A DNA stretch of 64,000 nucleotides from Epiperipatus broadwayi (taxonomy: Eukaryota; Onychophora; Udeonychophora; Euonychophora; Peripatidae). The translations under genes were made by a program, and so were the position numbers. The stretch covers positions 3,626,452 through 3,690,451 of the forward strand of contig JAQFVV010000036.1 in NCBI GenBank assembly GCA_028023455.1, written 5' to 3'. Below the pieces are notes generated by a model. The model made no database searches. It saw only the letters and a list, made by a program, of their open reading frames with translations, and had not been told where the DNA came from. This document shows positions 48,978 to 60,131 of the stretch, one piece after another (position 1 is the first letter of the stretch; the number at the start of each line of letters is the position of its first letter).

Positions 48978-49490
48978 CAATTGATGAAAAAGTTAATAAT
49001 GTGGTATAGTTGACTTAATAAAGAAGCTAAATAAAGGATTATATACATATATGTGCTAAATTTATTATACCCAAATCTATATTGATAATCGTTTGCCTTA
49101 ATTCCTCAACCTTCTAGGATTAATAAGTCTCATGTAGTTTAATAATATTACAAAATACTTTTTTAATTCTCTCGTTATACATTTATATTAAAAATTTAAT
49201 TTTATATCTACACGTTTAGTGATTAAAGTTCTATTTATTTATTTTTCTTTATAGTAACATTTATGACAGCTTTTCAATAACATTCAGTGATTTAAAGTTT
49301 AACTCTTTTTTTTTTGTTTTTTACTATTGTAAAAATAAATGAAAATCGTGATTACTAGACTAGTTGGATAATTTTCTCTTCTAGCTCAAAGTGTCTGAAA
49401 GAAGAAAGACTAAAAGGAAATGCTGTTCCCATGAATCCACACATTAATTCATTTAGTGGATTTCGTTCTTTTTTTTTTTTTTTTTGGAAT
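48978..49490. other. AT-rich DNA, nothing recognised
   Basis: No supported feature; poly-T at about 49469-49485. Confidence 0.35.
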
Positions 49491-49740
49491 TTTTAACATG
49501 TGCGTGTGTTAATTCATTGAAGTGTAAATAAATAAAGTTACTAGAGTAAATTTTAATGCGACTCATAGGAATAAGAAGTGTGCCAGCTCACAATATCCAC
49601 ACTTAGGGGGGGGGGGGGGGGATTTTAACACATGCGTGTATTAATTCATTGAAGTTTTAAAAAACAAAGTTATTTGAGTAAATTTTAACTCAACACACAG
49701 GAATATGAAATACGGTCACAATATCCAAATTGTAAAAAAC
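49491..49740. repeat. ~132-bp tandem duplication
   Basis: TTTTAACAYRTGCGTGTRTT begins at 49491 and 49623; both continue with AATTCATTGAAGT, GAGTAAATTTTAA and CACAATATCCA. A run of about 16 G (49605-49620) separates them. Confidence 0.8.
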
Positions 49741-50695
49741 ATTGTAATATATTAAAAAAAATAATAATCGAATAATTTACTGCTAGGGAGTTCATAATAA
49801 ATTTAAGCGTTGTAAGTCACGGGAAATGGAACGTCATTCATTGACCTTAATGTCTAGAATTTCCCATTCAACTACAGCACCAAATTATATAGAACATTTA
49901 ATCTATGTGTGTGTGTATATATATATATACACAAAATTTATAAAATAAAAATATATATAATTTTTAGTATACAGTATTCATAGAATTTTGTAAAATTATA
50001 AAATGGAAATTAATATTATCATCATTTCAGCTTGTAACTCCTTGGAAGGTTGGAGTGGTAGTACGTAAACAACTTCAATGACATGTTTTTTGGTCTCTTA
50101 ATAATAGCTCATAAAAATTCATGACTAATTTCTGCATGATTTGAAGTATCTGTTGCATTGGAAACCAACTGTGTGGATAGTGACCTATTCTTCTATCAAC
50201 AATAGTTATATATATATCAACACATCATTTTATTCTTTCAGCTTAAAACCAGTTATTCTTTATCTATTCTAAATACCATCTATTGTAAATGCATTGCTAT
50301 CTGGTAAACATTGTTTTCTCGTACTATCAGCAGATGGCTCTAGAATAGAAAAAAAAAGCCGCTTTTTGTTAAGCTTGTTTATAGGGTTGAATCCTTTCAC
50401 GATAATTAAAATATGGTATTATCAATACTGAAAATCTCCTACTGACTCTTATGTTATTTTAAAATATATGTGCTATATGGATAGTTCTTAAGCAGGATTT
50501 TAAAATGTAGATGAGTTTTTAACTGAAAAATTAGGATTTACAAAGCGAGAATAAGAAAAATCGGAGATGTAATTACTATTGTTGACAAAAAGGAGAATTG
50601 TTCCTTGTCTCGATGTATTTTTTTTTAAAACAAAAAGAATATCTGTTTAAGCGTTAATTATTTACTGGACTATTTTCAACATCTTATATTAAGAG
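49741..50695. other. AT-rich DNA, nothing recognised
   Basis: No supported feature. Confidence 0.35.
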
Positions 50696-51110
50696 CTGAA
50701 TGTCTTTAGAAAAAATATAAACTTTAGATTATCTAAAGTTTCTAAATACATTCAACTATTAAATAATATAACACAAGTTATTATAAAACACAACATCTTG
50801 AGTGATAATATTCTTCTCTCTTTTTCGGGCATTGCCAGTCTGACCAGTGACAGTACAAGCATGGGAATCGAATCTGGACCTTTAGATCCTTGAATATTGA
50901 ATTTTAAGGTAATGTTTTAATTAACCGCGCAGAATAGCCTCATATTGTCACTGGTTAGGCCAGAAATCCTGAATACGAGAGGAGAATGATACCACTCGAA
51001 ACATTGTGTTAAATATTAACCAGCATAATATCACTAACAGATGAATATATTTAGAAAGTTTTGATAATGTTTAATTTTTTTCTAAAGACATTCTCTTTCT
51101 TGATGGAAAT
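50696..51110. mobile_element. Foldback element with tRNA-like centre
   Basis: The left arm begins GAATGTCTTTAGAAAAAA at about 50699 and the right arm ends with its inverse at about 51099. Arms pair imperfectly inward to CCAGTCTGACCAGTGACA and TGTCACTGGTTAGGCC. The central ~100 bases on the minus strand look like a decayed tRNA-Leu-type unit: GCGCGGTTAATTAAAACAT (A-box region), CCTTAAAATTC (anticodon region) and AGATTCGATTCCC (B box). Confidence 0.65.
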
Positions 51111-51265
51111 AGTCCAACAAATAATTAATACCAAAATACCATTATCAAAAACCTTCAGACAAATATCTGTTAAAGGAGTAGCTTAAATCAATTAGATAAT
51201 TTGATTCTAAAAAACTGAATGATTAAAATTGAGGGGAAAATTATATGGGGGAAGTCTACTAAAGC
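51111..51265. other. AT-rich spacer
   Basis: Nothing recognised. Confidence 0.3.
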
Positions 51266-51681
51266 ATAAAAAGTCATCATCATCATTTTTCAATCATTAT
51301 CAATCCATTGTAGGATGAACATCTCTCCAAGTTCAATCCATCTTCTCCGATCTTTAGCTTCTCTTCTCCACATCACCCCTGCACACTTTCTTACTTCATC
51401 CATCCATCTCACATATGGTCTCTTTTTGGGTCTTTTACAATCTCTTGAAATCCAGTTGTTCTAATATCAAAATAAAAAAGTGTGGTGGCATGATATGAAG
51501 AGAGGCTAGAAATCAACCCAAAAAGAGACCACATGTGAGATGGATGAATGAAGTAAGAAAGTGTGCAGGGGTGATGTGGAGATGAGAGGCTAGAGATCGG
51601 AGAAGATGGATTGAACTTGGAGAGACCTTTATCTTACCATGGATTGATAATGGTTGTTGATGATGATGACTTATAAAAAGT
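51266..51681. mobile_element. Head-to-head pair of RTE 3' ends between 9-bp repeats
   Basis: 51275-51460 is the RTE 3' end on the minus strand (tail CATCATCATCAT, then the complement of ...ERDLHPT region), and 51515-51670 is the same 3' end on the plus strand (AAAGAGACCACATGTGAGAT, GGATTGAACTTGGAGAGACC, tail TTGATGATGATGA). Both match 48815-48966. ATAAAAAGT at 51266-51274 and 51673-51681 flanks the whole structure, suggesting one insertion event. Confidence 0.75.
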
Positions 51682-51858
51682 AATAGTATACAGAAAGAAT
51701 GTGGGATAAAAATAAATGCTAGTAATAATAAATCTCTGAACAAATACTCGGCGCATTTTAATGGAGTTATAAAGTAATGGATTAGAGAATGAAAGAATTC
51801 TCAAGCTGTTACTTCCGGATAATCGAACAGCACATGACTTCTCAAATCACTACTATTC
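51682..51858. other. AT-rich spacer
   Basis: Nothing recognised. Confidence 0.3.

Positions 51859-51902
<44 letters not shown>
51859..51902. repeat. (ATT)n run, the 3' tail of a minus-strand LINE
   Basis: About 14 ATT units; on the minus strand (AAT)n follows a tail with AATAAAGTTTACTATTGTTG. Confidence 0.85.
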
Positions 51903-51903
<1 letters not shown>

Positions 51904-52089
51904 GTTTCAACAATAGTAAACTTTATTGATCCTTTTAGTTACATAGTATTACAATGCCATAGCAAGATACATATTGAATCTTATTATTGTCAGTTCAATT
52001 TCAAATGCTACCATATTCATTTTTTAAAAAGTACATATCTATATGGGTAATTTTACACGAGTGTATCTACTTTAGGAATGTTAATTAAT

Positions 52090-52605
52090 CACATTATTGT
52101 CCAATAGGAGTAATTTCTGTATAAGTTCTTCATAAGATGAGTTGCAGTCCCCAACCAGATCAGTGGGGCTTGCATTCATGGCAAGAATTGAATTTATATT
52201 ATAAATTATAGATTTTATCTTTTGCTTTTCTACTGGCATATATATACAAGCACTATATTCATTGTAATTATTTTTGAGTCAGTGTTATTATTAGAAGGTT
52301 TGAATCAATGTAAAGTATTTTGAAATTTTCAAAAGGGCAATCTTGAGCAATTACTATTCCAGTTCCTGTAGAAGGGAAGGATGAATCTCTGGAACATGCA
52401 GAGAAGCCCTGGCCCCTCAGGCAGGTAGCTGGATTTATTGCTGAGCCTGCATATATCTTTATTTCTAATAATCCTGTTATATGGGCTCGGATTTGATTTA
52501 TCCAATTTGTGACTTTGAAATTTTTATTGATTGCATTAAGTCCTCTGACATTTAAAACAGCAATTTTAAGTTTTATTAATAATTTTTTTTTCCCTTTGAG
52601 TTTAG
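52090..52605 (-). pseudogene. LINE ORF2 N-terminal AP endonuclease fragment
   Basis: Minus-strand frames give KIAVLNVRGLNAINKNFKV and NWINQIRAHITGLLEIKIY, the standard start of LINE endonucleases (LN.RGL...K......W.....I..L.ETK). After a frameshift near 52270 come IVLVYMPVEKQ and SPTDLVGDCNSSYEEL, matching the VY.P......P..L.GDFN block, with C where F is usual. Its N-terminal E residue in LEIK sits where the catalytic Glu is expected. Broken by the frameshift and cut off before the H-containing end. Confidence 0.7.
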
Positions 52606-52619
52606 GAATTCATGTCTTC

Positions 52620-53832
52620 CTACTTTTCTTCCCCGATTTCCACTGCATCTTGAAACACCAGGCCACTCTCTTCATCCACTGCTACAGCCCAATTATATAT
52701 TTCCTGCTCACTGTGAGGATTCTCTTGTTCAATTCTGACCTTTTTATATCTTCTATCTTGTTTTGGTGGATGCCTTGGTTTGCGCCTATCTTCAGTGTGG
52801 ATTTTTATTTCAGTAGGCAGATCTGGAGTAATAGCCTCCATCATTTCAGCAGATGTTTTCTTAATAATTGTTGGCCATGGTATGACTTTGGTTGAAATTT
52901 TGCATCTTCTATCTACATGAGTTACATCTTCAGTTTCAGTCTCGAGTGCCATAATTTGCATGTAGTCCTTATTCGCACTCTTTGACTGATTTTGTTGGTC
53001 ACATTTCATATGGCTTACCTTTGCTGTGATTCTCTTATCCTCTTTTTCATTGTTTAATCTTTCTTGCTCATAGAGCTGAGCTGGCCTTTCCTGGAGTGCC
53101 ATTTTAAGCTTACTTTGATTATTATTATCTTGTATGTTGTCCAGTGGCTTATTTTCCACTTTTAAACCAACTAGTTCATGGTCAGCCTCAATGTGTTTGA
53201 TGCATTTTATGTTCTTGTTTTCCATCGCTTCCATTGTATCTTCTTTATCTTTTTTTTTGCTTACTTTGTTTATTATGTTGTATGCCATCCAGTTCCTTAT
53301 TTTTCCTTTTTACATCATCTAGTTCTGGGTTGCCCTCAATGTGTTTGGTGTGTTTTAGTTTCTTGTCTGTGCTTGTTTTATTTTCTGTGGCTTCGATTAT
53401 ATCTTCTTCATCCGGTTGGTTTATTTCTCCACATTTTTTATTATTTTTTTGCATACTGTCTCTATCTATTTTTGATCTTTGGTGTTCATCAGGTGTATTT
53501 TCTATTCCAGTCTCAGATTCCGGTCTTTGATTGTTATCTTGATTTCCTTTTTTTGATTGTTTTTTTTTGATGAGGCTTTATCTGTTTTGGAGTGACTTCA
53601 ATTCTTTTGCCTTCTTTTTCAGTGGTTAGTTTGTCTGCCTCAAACAGCTGTGATAGTACTGACTGATCAGCAACTTTCAGCAAACTTTGCTTCATATTTC
53701 TTTTATATGTCATCTATTTGTTTATAATTTTTTTGCATGTCACCCATCTCTTGGTCACACTCTTCATGTTTGGCATATTTTCTCTTCTTATCTGGCCTTG
53801 TCTGATTTTCTGTTCCTTCCTTTGTATATTCT
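52620..53832 (-). pseudogene. LINE ORF1 C-terminal repeat region
   Basis: Downstream of the intact part, ORF1 continues in shifting frames (53454-53245, 53288-52620). Charged repeats follow the pattern KH.E.D.EL.D...KNK.LD.IQ.N: KHEECDQEMGDMQKN, KHTKHIEGNPELDDVKRK and IKHIEADHELVGLKVEN. At DNA level the unit recurs about every 140-146 bp from 53165 to 53900. The last 90 codons (to 52620) are lysine- and arginine-rich (HPPKQDRRYKKVR), then acidic. Frameshifts make it non-functional as it stands. Confidence 0.6.
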
Positions 53833-54876
53833 TTACCTGTCATTTCTGTCCATTTTTTTTTGCATGTCATCTATTTCTCGGCCAGTCTCTGGGTGTTTGG
53901 GATTTTCTATCTTCTTGTCTGGGTTTGCTTGATCTTCCAGTTGCTCTGTTGTGTATTTTTTAACTAATATTTGCTCTGTTTTAGCTGTTGACTGGTCATT
54001 GCTGTTGTGCTTTCTTCCACAGTCTATTGCCAGGTGATCTCTACTTCCACACACAAAACATTGTGGCCTAAGCCCTTTAATTTGTATAGTCAGTATTGCT
54101 TCCTGATCCATTATTATGCTTGGGATGTCTTCAGGTCTTATGCCTTCATTAATTTTGATCTTGAAATAGAAGCTGTTTGAATAAACTAGTGTAGGCATGT
54201 CTGAGCGATATATTGGCTTCATGTATATCGGTTGCCCAAAGGGTTTCATTAATTTTGTGAAATCGTGTATATTATACCCAAAATAGGTATTTTTAATAAT
54301 GCCAGTGTGATAGTTTTGCATCTCTCTATCTACAATCACAAGAACATAATTTTCCAAAGTATTAATTTTTTCTTGAAAATCTGTACATTGCGTTTCATTA
54401 ATGAATTCTACCGCCAGATATCTTGAGTTGGTATGCTCTCCTATGGTTGAAACTGAGCTCCACATTTTGTTGTTAGATAACTCTTTATATAGTATTTCCT
54501 TTGGAAACTTGTAGAGAGAGAGAGAGAGATTTCTATCTGTTGCTGCTAAGACGATTGATTTATTTGAAAAAAATCTCTTAAATGACATGAATAATTTTTT
54601 CGGTATGGTTTCATTAAATCTGCTATTTATCTCTTGCACTTCTTCTTTTAACCAAACGTTTTGTAAAGGCACATCGGCATCATATTGATTCATATTTATA
54701 TCATTTACTTCATTCAGGTCATCTTGATTGGCCCTTCTAAATCTTGGGATTTGTTTTGCGTTTTGCAAATTAAATTCAGCTATGTTCGCATATGTTGTCT
54801 GTGCTCTAATGTTGCTATATATTCGTGAAGTCTGATTCGCGCCAAACTTTATCTTGGATTCTGATGTGGACGCCAT
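53833..54876 (-). CDS. LINE ORF1 protein with CCHC zinc knuckle
   Basis: A 347-codon open frame from ATG at 54876. Residues 273-286 read CFVCGSRDHLAIDC, a CX2CX4HX4C knuckle as in Gag and LINE ORF1 RNA-binding proteins. Residues 95-250 could hold a noncanonical RRM-like fold (LYKFPKEILYKEL, YLAVEFINETQC) but this is only a guess. It would coat the LINE RNA in a ribonucleoprotein particle. The frame breaks after residue 347, where the repeat region continues out of frame. The start is supported by a stop upstream and by the position near the 5' end of the element. Confidence 0.7.
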   Translation of the reverse strand: MASTSESKIKFGANQTSRIYSNIRAQTTYANIAEFNLQNAKQIPRFRRANQDDLNEVNDINMNQYDADVPLQNVWLKEEVQEINSRFNETIPKKLFMSFKRFFSNKSIVLAATDRNLSLSLYKFPKEILYKELSNNKMWSSVSTIGEHTNSRYLAVEFINETQCTDFQEKINTLENYVLVIVDREMQNYHTGIIKNTYFGYNIHDFTKLMKPFGQPIYMKPIYRSDMPTLVYSNSFYFKIKINEGIRPEDIPSIIMDQEAILTIQIKGLRPQCFVCGSRDHLAIDCGRKHNSNDQSTAKTEQILVKKYTTEQLEDQANPDKKIENPKHPETGREIDDMQKKMDRNDR

Positions 54877-55124
54877 ATTGACAATATCTAGCGTCTGAAT
54901 AGCGCTTAGAAAAATTAAAAGTTATAAGCAATAAATCACTTACTTTGTGAGTAAAAAGTCCGTTTTCCCTGATAGGTGTGAATATTAATTATCTTCAAGT
55001 GATGTTTTAAGCAACTGTTTTTTGGCAATTCAGTATTTTTTATACTTTTGTTGGAAACGTTTATCTACTTCGTCTAACTAAAGACACAGCAGGACCACAT
55101 TTATTATTATATATTATTATTAAT

Positions 55125-55187
55125 TATTTATCTTAAATACCATTTTTTCCTTTTACAATTTATTCTGTAATAATAATAATAATAATG

Positions 55188-55284
<97 letters not shown>

Positions 55285-55327
55285 AGAATAAATTGTAAAA
55301 GAAAGAAATGGTATTTAAGATAAATAA
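55125..55327. repeat. Palindrome around an (AAT/ATT)n run
   Basis: TTATTTATCTTAAATACCAT at 55125 and its inverse ending at 55327 flank AAT units that switch to ATT units. Arms of about 47 bp pair nearly perfectly; a small foldback or two LINE tails facing each other would explain it. Confidence 0.8.
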
Positions 55328-55464
55328 CTTATTGTATGTCTATGGATAGACTTATAAGCATGTTTTCTCAATTTTCTATATAAAGGCACATCAAGTAACT
55401 AAACAATATTTAAATAATCAAATCATTTATTGTCTCGGGAATTCATAGAAAGTTTGGGTATGTC

Positions 55465-55530
55465 ATGGAATTAAAACCATGATCCATACATCGGACATAC
55501 TACCACTGCACTAAACCACAATTGGGCAAT
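55465..55530 (-). other. Decayed tRNA-derived fragment
   Basis: Minus strand: GGTTTAGTGCAGTGGTAGTA (A box) and CATGGTTTTAATTCCATG (weak B box) at roughly tRNA spacing. No stable acceptor stem, so a SINE or tRNA relic rather than a gene. Confidence 0.45.
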
Positions 55531-55784
55531 AAACTATTATAATTAAGCAACAATGCTTCCATTTTGGTAGTGGTAATTTACCAATACTAAAAAACTTTAC
55601 AAAATATATATGTAGAATGAATTAAGAAAATTTAAATATTCAAGATGCTATTAAATGAAAATGAGAAGTGATGAACTGAATTTTATTTTGGCTCATGAAA
55701 GATGTTTTCTTTCTATAAACTTTGGGTACTATGATTTCTTAAAAACTATATGTACTGTTATAACTGAAATACAGGCTTATTATA

Positions 55785-56220
55785 TACCTGTATCAATATA
55801 TGTAATATATAGGGTATATATCAAAAAGATAAATAATCACCAATATACGTATTTCATGCTAAACCAGCAATCATCAGTTGATCCAGATTACCATCTCTAC
55901 ACATATATGCAATAAGTGCTCAAATATATATTAAGATAGCCAAATGGACAGGCTTCAATCCACTCCACACTTCAACTCTTCAACCATCCATCCAATTGAA
56001 AATCTGATGATGGAACCCTGAGCTGAGATTATTGTCACACCCATATTGACCTAAAATCAATGACCCTTCATGTCCAGGACAGAATCCATACATATATTGG
56101 TGATTGTTTATCTTTTTGACATATATATGTTCAAGTGTATCAGTGTTATGAGATAGAGTGGAGGGTGGTAGGTCGTGTGAAAGTCTGTGCTCATATACCC
56201 TATGTATTATATGTATTGTT
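55785..56220. mobile_element. Foldback unit, family FB-C, copy 2
   Basis: Inner words GATAAATAATCACCAATATA and inverted TATTGGTGATTGTTTATCTT form the arms; GGTCGTGTGAAAGTCTGTGC lies near the right end as in the 855-bp palindrome. The loop holds TCAATCCACTCCACACTTCA. Confidence 0.65.
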
Positions 56221-56224
56221 GTGC

Positions 56225-57060
56225 AAGACGTTCAATTTATTTTCATTTATTATTAGATTGTCAAACTAAACATTTGTATTTCTACAAAGGACAATAAATA
56301 AACAATTTATATAAAGAATGGTTCATTTATTGTCGTTGATAAAATATAACAATATATTTTAAACTTAGTTAATGTCCGCTAGAGGTCATGAAAGTATAAA
56401 AATTGAAAGGCTTTTTAATAATTTAATACGAATATTTATGCAGTGCAGTATCCGTGGTATTTTAAAACCACAGATTCCATCAATAATCATCAACTTTTTT
56501 TTAACTTTATGTTAGATATCTTTGTCATATATATATATATTTAAATACATCTATATTATCTATATTAAATTTAATGTAATTATAAGGGGCTTGAACTCAG
56601 TCTTGAAAACTCCCCATATCTATCCAATCCATCTTATACAACTGATAAACATGACCACATACATGTGAAAAAGAAAAATGATCTCCAATACACGTATTTT
56701 GTGCTGAACCAGTACTCATCAGTTGATTCAAATCACCATCCCCCACATATATATATATAATCACTGCTCAGTTTATATTAAGATAGCAAATTTTCAAACT
56801 TTAATGGACAAGCTTCAATCTTCTGTACTCTCCAACTGAAAATCTGAAAATAAAATTTAGGATGAAATATCCTGTTATTATACGAATCTGTGGCTTTAAA
56901 ATATTAGGATTACAGTATAAATATGCATAAGTAATTATAAAAAATCACCAATTTTAACATTTTTATGATCACTTGTGGACAACATTAATAGAGTGTGGAA
57001 TGTATATTTATATTTCTATAAAGAACAACAAATGAATAATTCTTTATAAGTGTGTGTATG
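56225..57060. repeat. Large imperfect inverted repeat enclosing an FB-C unit
   Basis: Arms 56260-56490 and 56880-57050 pair imperfectly: TTGTATTTCTACAAAGGACA with TTTCTATAAAGAACAACAAA inverted, TCATGAAAGTATAAAAATTG with AACATTTTTATGATCA, and AAAACCACAGATTC with GAATCTGTGGCTTTAAAA. The FB-C unit (about 56583-56870; CTCCAATACACGTATTTTGT) sits in the loop. Confidence 0.6.
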
Positions 57061-57514
57061 AGTGTGTTTGTGTGTATGATTTTAGAGACTTGCTTTTTAT
57101 CATTTTATATTACTATTCACAAACTTTAAAATCATATTTTGTATAGAATCTTCTTGAAAAACATATTTGTGTTATATACTACTATTAGACATCAATTACA
57201 AATGATAAGTCACTGACTGAATTTAAGATAGTATAAATATCATCGAACATTAAAGTTGGATTTTTCCAATGATATTCTGGCTTTATAACTTTATGTGCCA
57301 AATCCAGATCATATTTTTATGAGACTACTTCATTTGCTTGAATGGATATTGTCACCAAAGTAAAATATAGATTGATCAATTACTAATTACTCTGAGTGAC
57401 TTAGCATAGTGATCAAGTAATGAAGTAAAAAGGTAAAGATCTATAATTAAAGTTCAACTTGTGTTGGAACATTACATGATCTCCTGAGAAAATATTAATT
57501 TAAATATTTTTTTA
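57061..57514. other. AT-rich DNA, nothing recognised
   Basis: No supported feature. Confidence 0.35.
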
Positions 57515-57742
57515 ATACTTGGAATCAGATGTAAACAAAGACAGATTTTTTACTAAAACTCATTCAAAGTATATTACATAGGTTAAGATAGAAGTTACAT
57601 CATAAACTTTTAAAAAAACCTTTAAAAAATACTTGGAATCAGATGTAAACAAAGACAGATTTTTTAATAAAACTCATTCAAAGTATATTACATAGGTTAA
57701 GATAGAAGTTACATCATAAACTTTTAAAAAAAACCTTTACAT
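57515..57742. repeat. Recent 114-bp tandem duplication
   Basis: 57515-57628 is repeated at 57629-57742 with about one substitution (TTTTTTACTA versus TTTTTTAATA) and a 1-base A-run difference. Very young. Confidence 0.95.
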
Positions 57743-58684
57743 CATTAAGGGAAAGATAATCATGAAGATATTGATCAACGTAATTACAAATCAGTAATCA
57801 AAGCCACCAAATAACATTCTTTATTGAAGTAGTGACCTTTCATCAAATCTTCCCTACTAGTCTACTAGCAATTAGACCCAATATAAGCAATACATTTCAT
57901 CACTAAGAATTATAGCACTGCCAATTAAAAAAAATATATAAAGTATACCTATCTCTGATGCAAAAACCATAACAAATATAAAAGAGAAAATTCATCAGAA
58001 ACAAATTGATATAACAAAAAAAATATCTATGTTTTAAAAACAACTGTATCAAAGGCAATTCAAGCTTCAACAAAATAAAGCATATAGTCTATTGATAACA
58101 ACTACATCACATGATTTTCACAACACATTCATACATTTCCAAAATCAGTTCTCATTATACTAACCTACTGTAAGCCTAAATAGCCAATGGACATAGAATG
58201 TTTTTGTGTTAACAGTGGAAACTTAGGATTCAAAGTCAAAAATAATGTACTTATGCATTGAGCAGCTACATTTTACTAAGCTAATAACTTGAAATTAAAA
58301 AAAACAATGTCTTAAACCCAGGTCAGACTGCTTGAATAGTTGTATAGATATAATCGTATAGCACTATAGCTCCATAAGTCCTTTGATGATTCAGTCTTAC
58401 AATAGATGTCTATGGAATAAAGTAAAAAGAATGTTCTTAACATATGATTAAGCTAATAAATCCATGTGATGTTGTCATTAGCATGAACATTCCTAGCCAA
58501 AAGATAAATAAGTGGCATAAAATGCAGATCTGTAAAATATACAGACATTGACTTAATGTTAGACCTATACAACTACGGCTGATCAAAATTCTGGGATTTT
58601 TGGGGGGAATTTCAATAAATCAGCTTGAATAGTATAAACATCTAAACTCCAAGTATATCATTTCAACTCCAAGTATATCATTTA
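57743..58684. other. AT-rich DNA, nothing recognised
   Basis: A 19-bp word, AACTCCAAGTATATCATTT, is repeated in tandem at about 58645-58682. Nothing else. Confidence 0.4.
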
Positions 58685-58854
58685 TACTTGTAGTATTTAA
58701 ATATTACAGGTTTAGCCTGTATCCCATCCATCCATCTTCTGTGCATTTAAATGGACAAAGTTCTATACATAAGGAATCAGAGTAACTTAAAGTCAACATG
58801 TGCATGACAATAATATTGGCATCATCAAGAGATCAACAGATTTTCAATGGTAAT

Positions 58855-59130
58855 AATGGCTGAAGAGTTGTAGGGTGGAGCAGATTGAAGTCTGTCCATT
58901 AAAGTTTCAAGATTTGCTATCTTAATATATGCTGAGCACTGAATGTATGTATGTGTGGAAGATGATGATCTAGACCAATTGATGAGTGCTGACTCAACAC
59001 AAAATATATATATTGGAGATCATTTATCTTTTTCACATGTGAGGTCATGTGTATCATTTGTATGAGATAGAGTGGATAGCTGAAAGGAGCTTAAAAGTCT
59101 GTATTCAAATCTCTTATAGTTACATCTAAA
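58855..59130 (-). mobile_element. FB-C unit, single orientation
   Basis: Shares with the other FB-C copies CAGATTGAAGTCTGTCCATT, TTTGCTATCTTAATATA, ATATTGGAGATCATTTATCT and the end AAAGTCTGTATTCAAATCTC. This copy has one arm only, which suggests the palindromes are inverted pairs of this unit. Confidence 0.6.
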
Positions 59131-59959
59131 CACTACATATATAAATCATACTTGTATTTAAATATTAGAGATATAAAAAGTATAAGTTAGACGCATGTTC
59201 CAATTTTGAATATTAAATTTTCATCGTTAAAAATAAAAATTAAAAACTGTTTTGGGGATTTGGATATTATAGCACTATCCTATCTATCTATTGATTAGTT
59301 AGGTTTAGCATAGATAGCTCTAAGATAGGATGAATAGAATTTCTATTAATAAAAATAAAAGTCAAACCCATGTTTTTAGAAATCTGATAGACAATGTTAT
59401 TGTGAAAGTAATGTCTTTTGGTAAAATATGATATGTTTCAAAATTCACCCAAGATACAGATATCAGATGACGAAAAAATAAAAACTTATTAATGGACAAC
59501 TAGAACAATGACCCAGATGAAGCTAATATTATATATTATAAATAATAACTAAACACATCACTTAAAATATATAATACAGAAATTTATTGGCAAAGCTATA
59601 TATTAAATATCTTAATAAAAATATACTAGTAATTGGCAAAATACAGTAGTGATATTAATACTGGAGAAAGATTAAAAAATAAGTTAGAAATACAAGACTT
59701 TCATATTTCTATATGTTTCAAGTTTGTACTTCAACTAACATTAGTTGAATTTTAAAATAACTGTAGCAGAAAAGACTATATTTAAGTATTAAAAAATATT
59801 AAATAAAAAAATAGTGAATATAAGTTTCAATTTTCAACTAAACTTGTAAATTAAGATAAGACCTTTGATTTTATAAACATTCTTGCAGTGACCAAAGCTT
59901 TGAAACATTAAGAAATACATACAAGATGTTATCAAATTCTAAAGACATATATATTATAA
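59131..59959. other. AT-rich DNA, nothing recognised
   Basis: No supported feature. Confidence 0.35.
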
Positions 59960-60131
59960 TGCAACTTCAGCAATTAGAATACATCATGATAGTAAGAAAA
60001 TTAATATTTATAAAAAATTTACAATGAGGTGATAACCATCTCTTAAAAACTTTTTATGCTGTATCAAAAATATTTTGTGGATTAATTAAAAGGTTAATGA
60101 AATAAAAATAAAGAAAAACTATTTAAGATAT

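Larger units (their letters stand above)
51859..54990 (-). mobile_element. Internally deleted two-ORF LINE
   Basis: On the minus strand: probable 5' leader (54990-54877), ORF1 with CCHC knuckle and repeat tail (54876-52620), the start of ORF2 with an AP endonuclease (about 52605-52090), then directly a 3' untranslated tail and (AAT)n. The reverse transcriptase, normally over 1.5 kb, is missing, so the copy lost its middle by deletion. The 5' edge is uncertain. The ORF1 plus endonuclease plan fits L1-, I- or jockey-like clades; I cannot choose. Confidence 0.7.

Noticed and set aside
53134-53963. Plus-strand hydrophobic frames over ORF1
   Set aside because: They are complements of the lysine- and glutamate-rich ORF1 repeat region, which gives runs of F, L and S.
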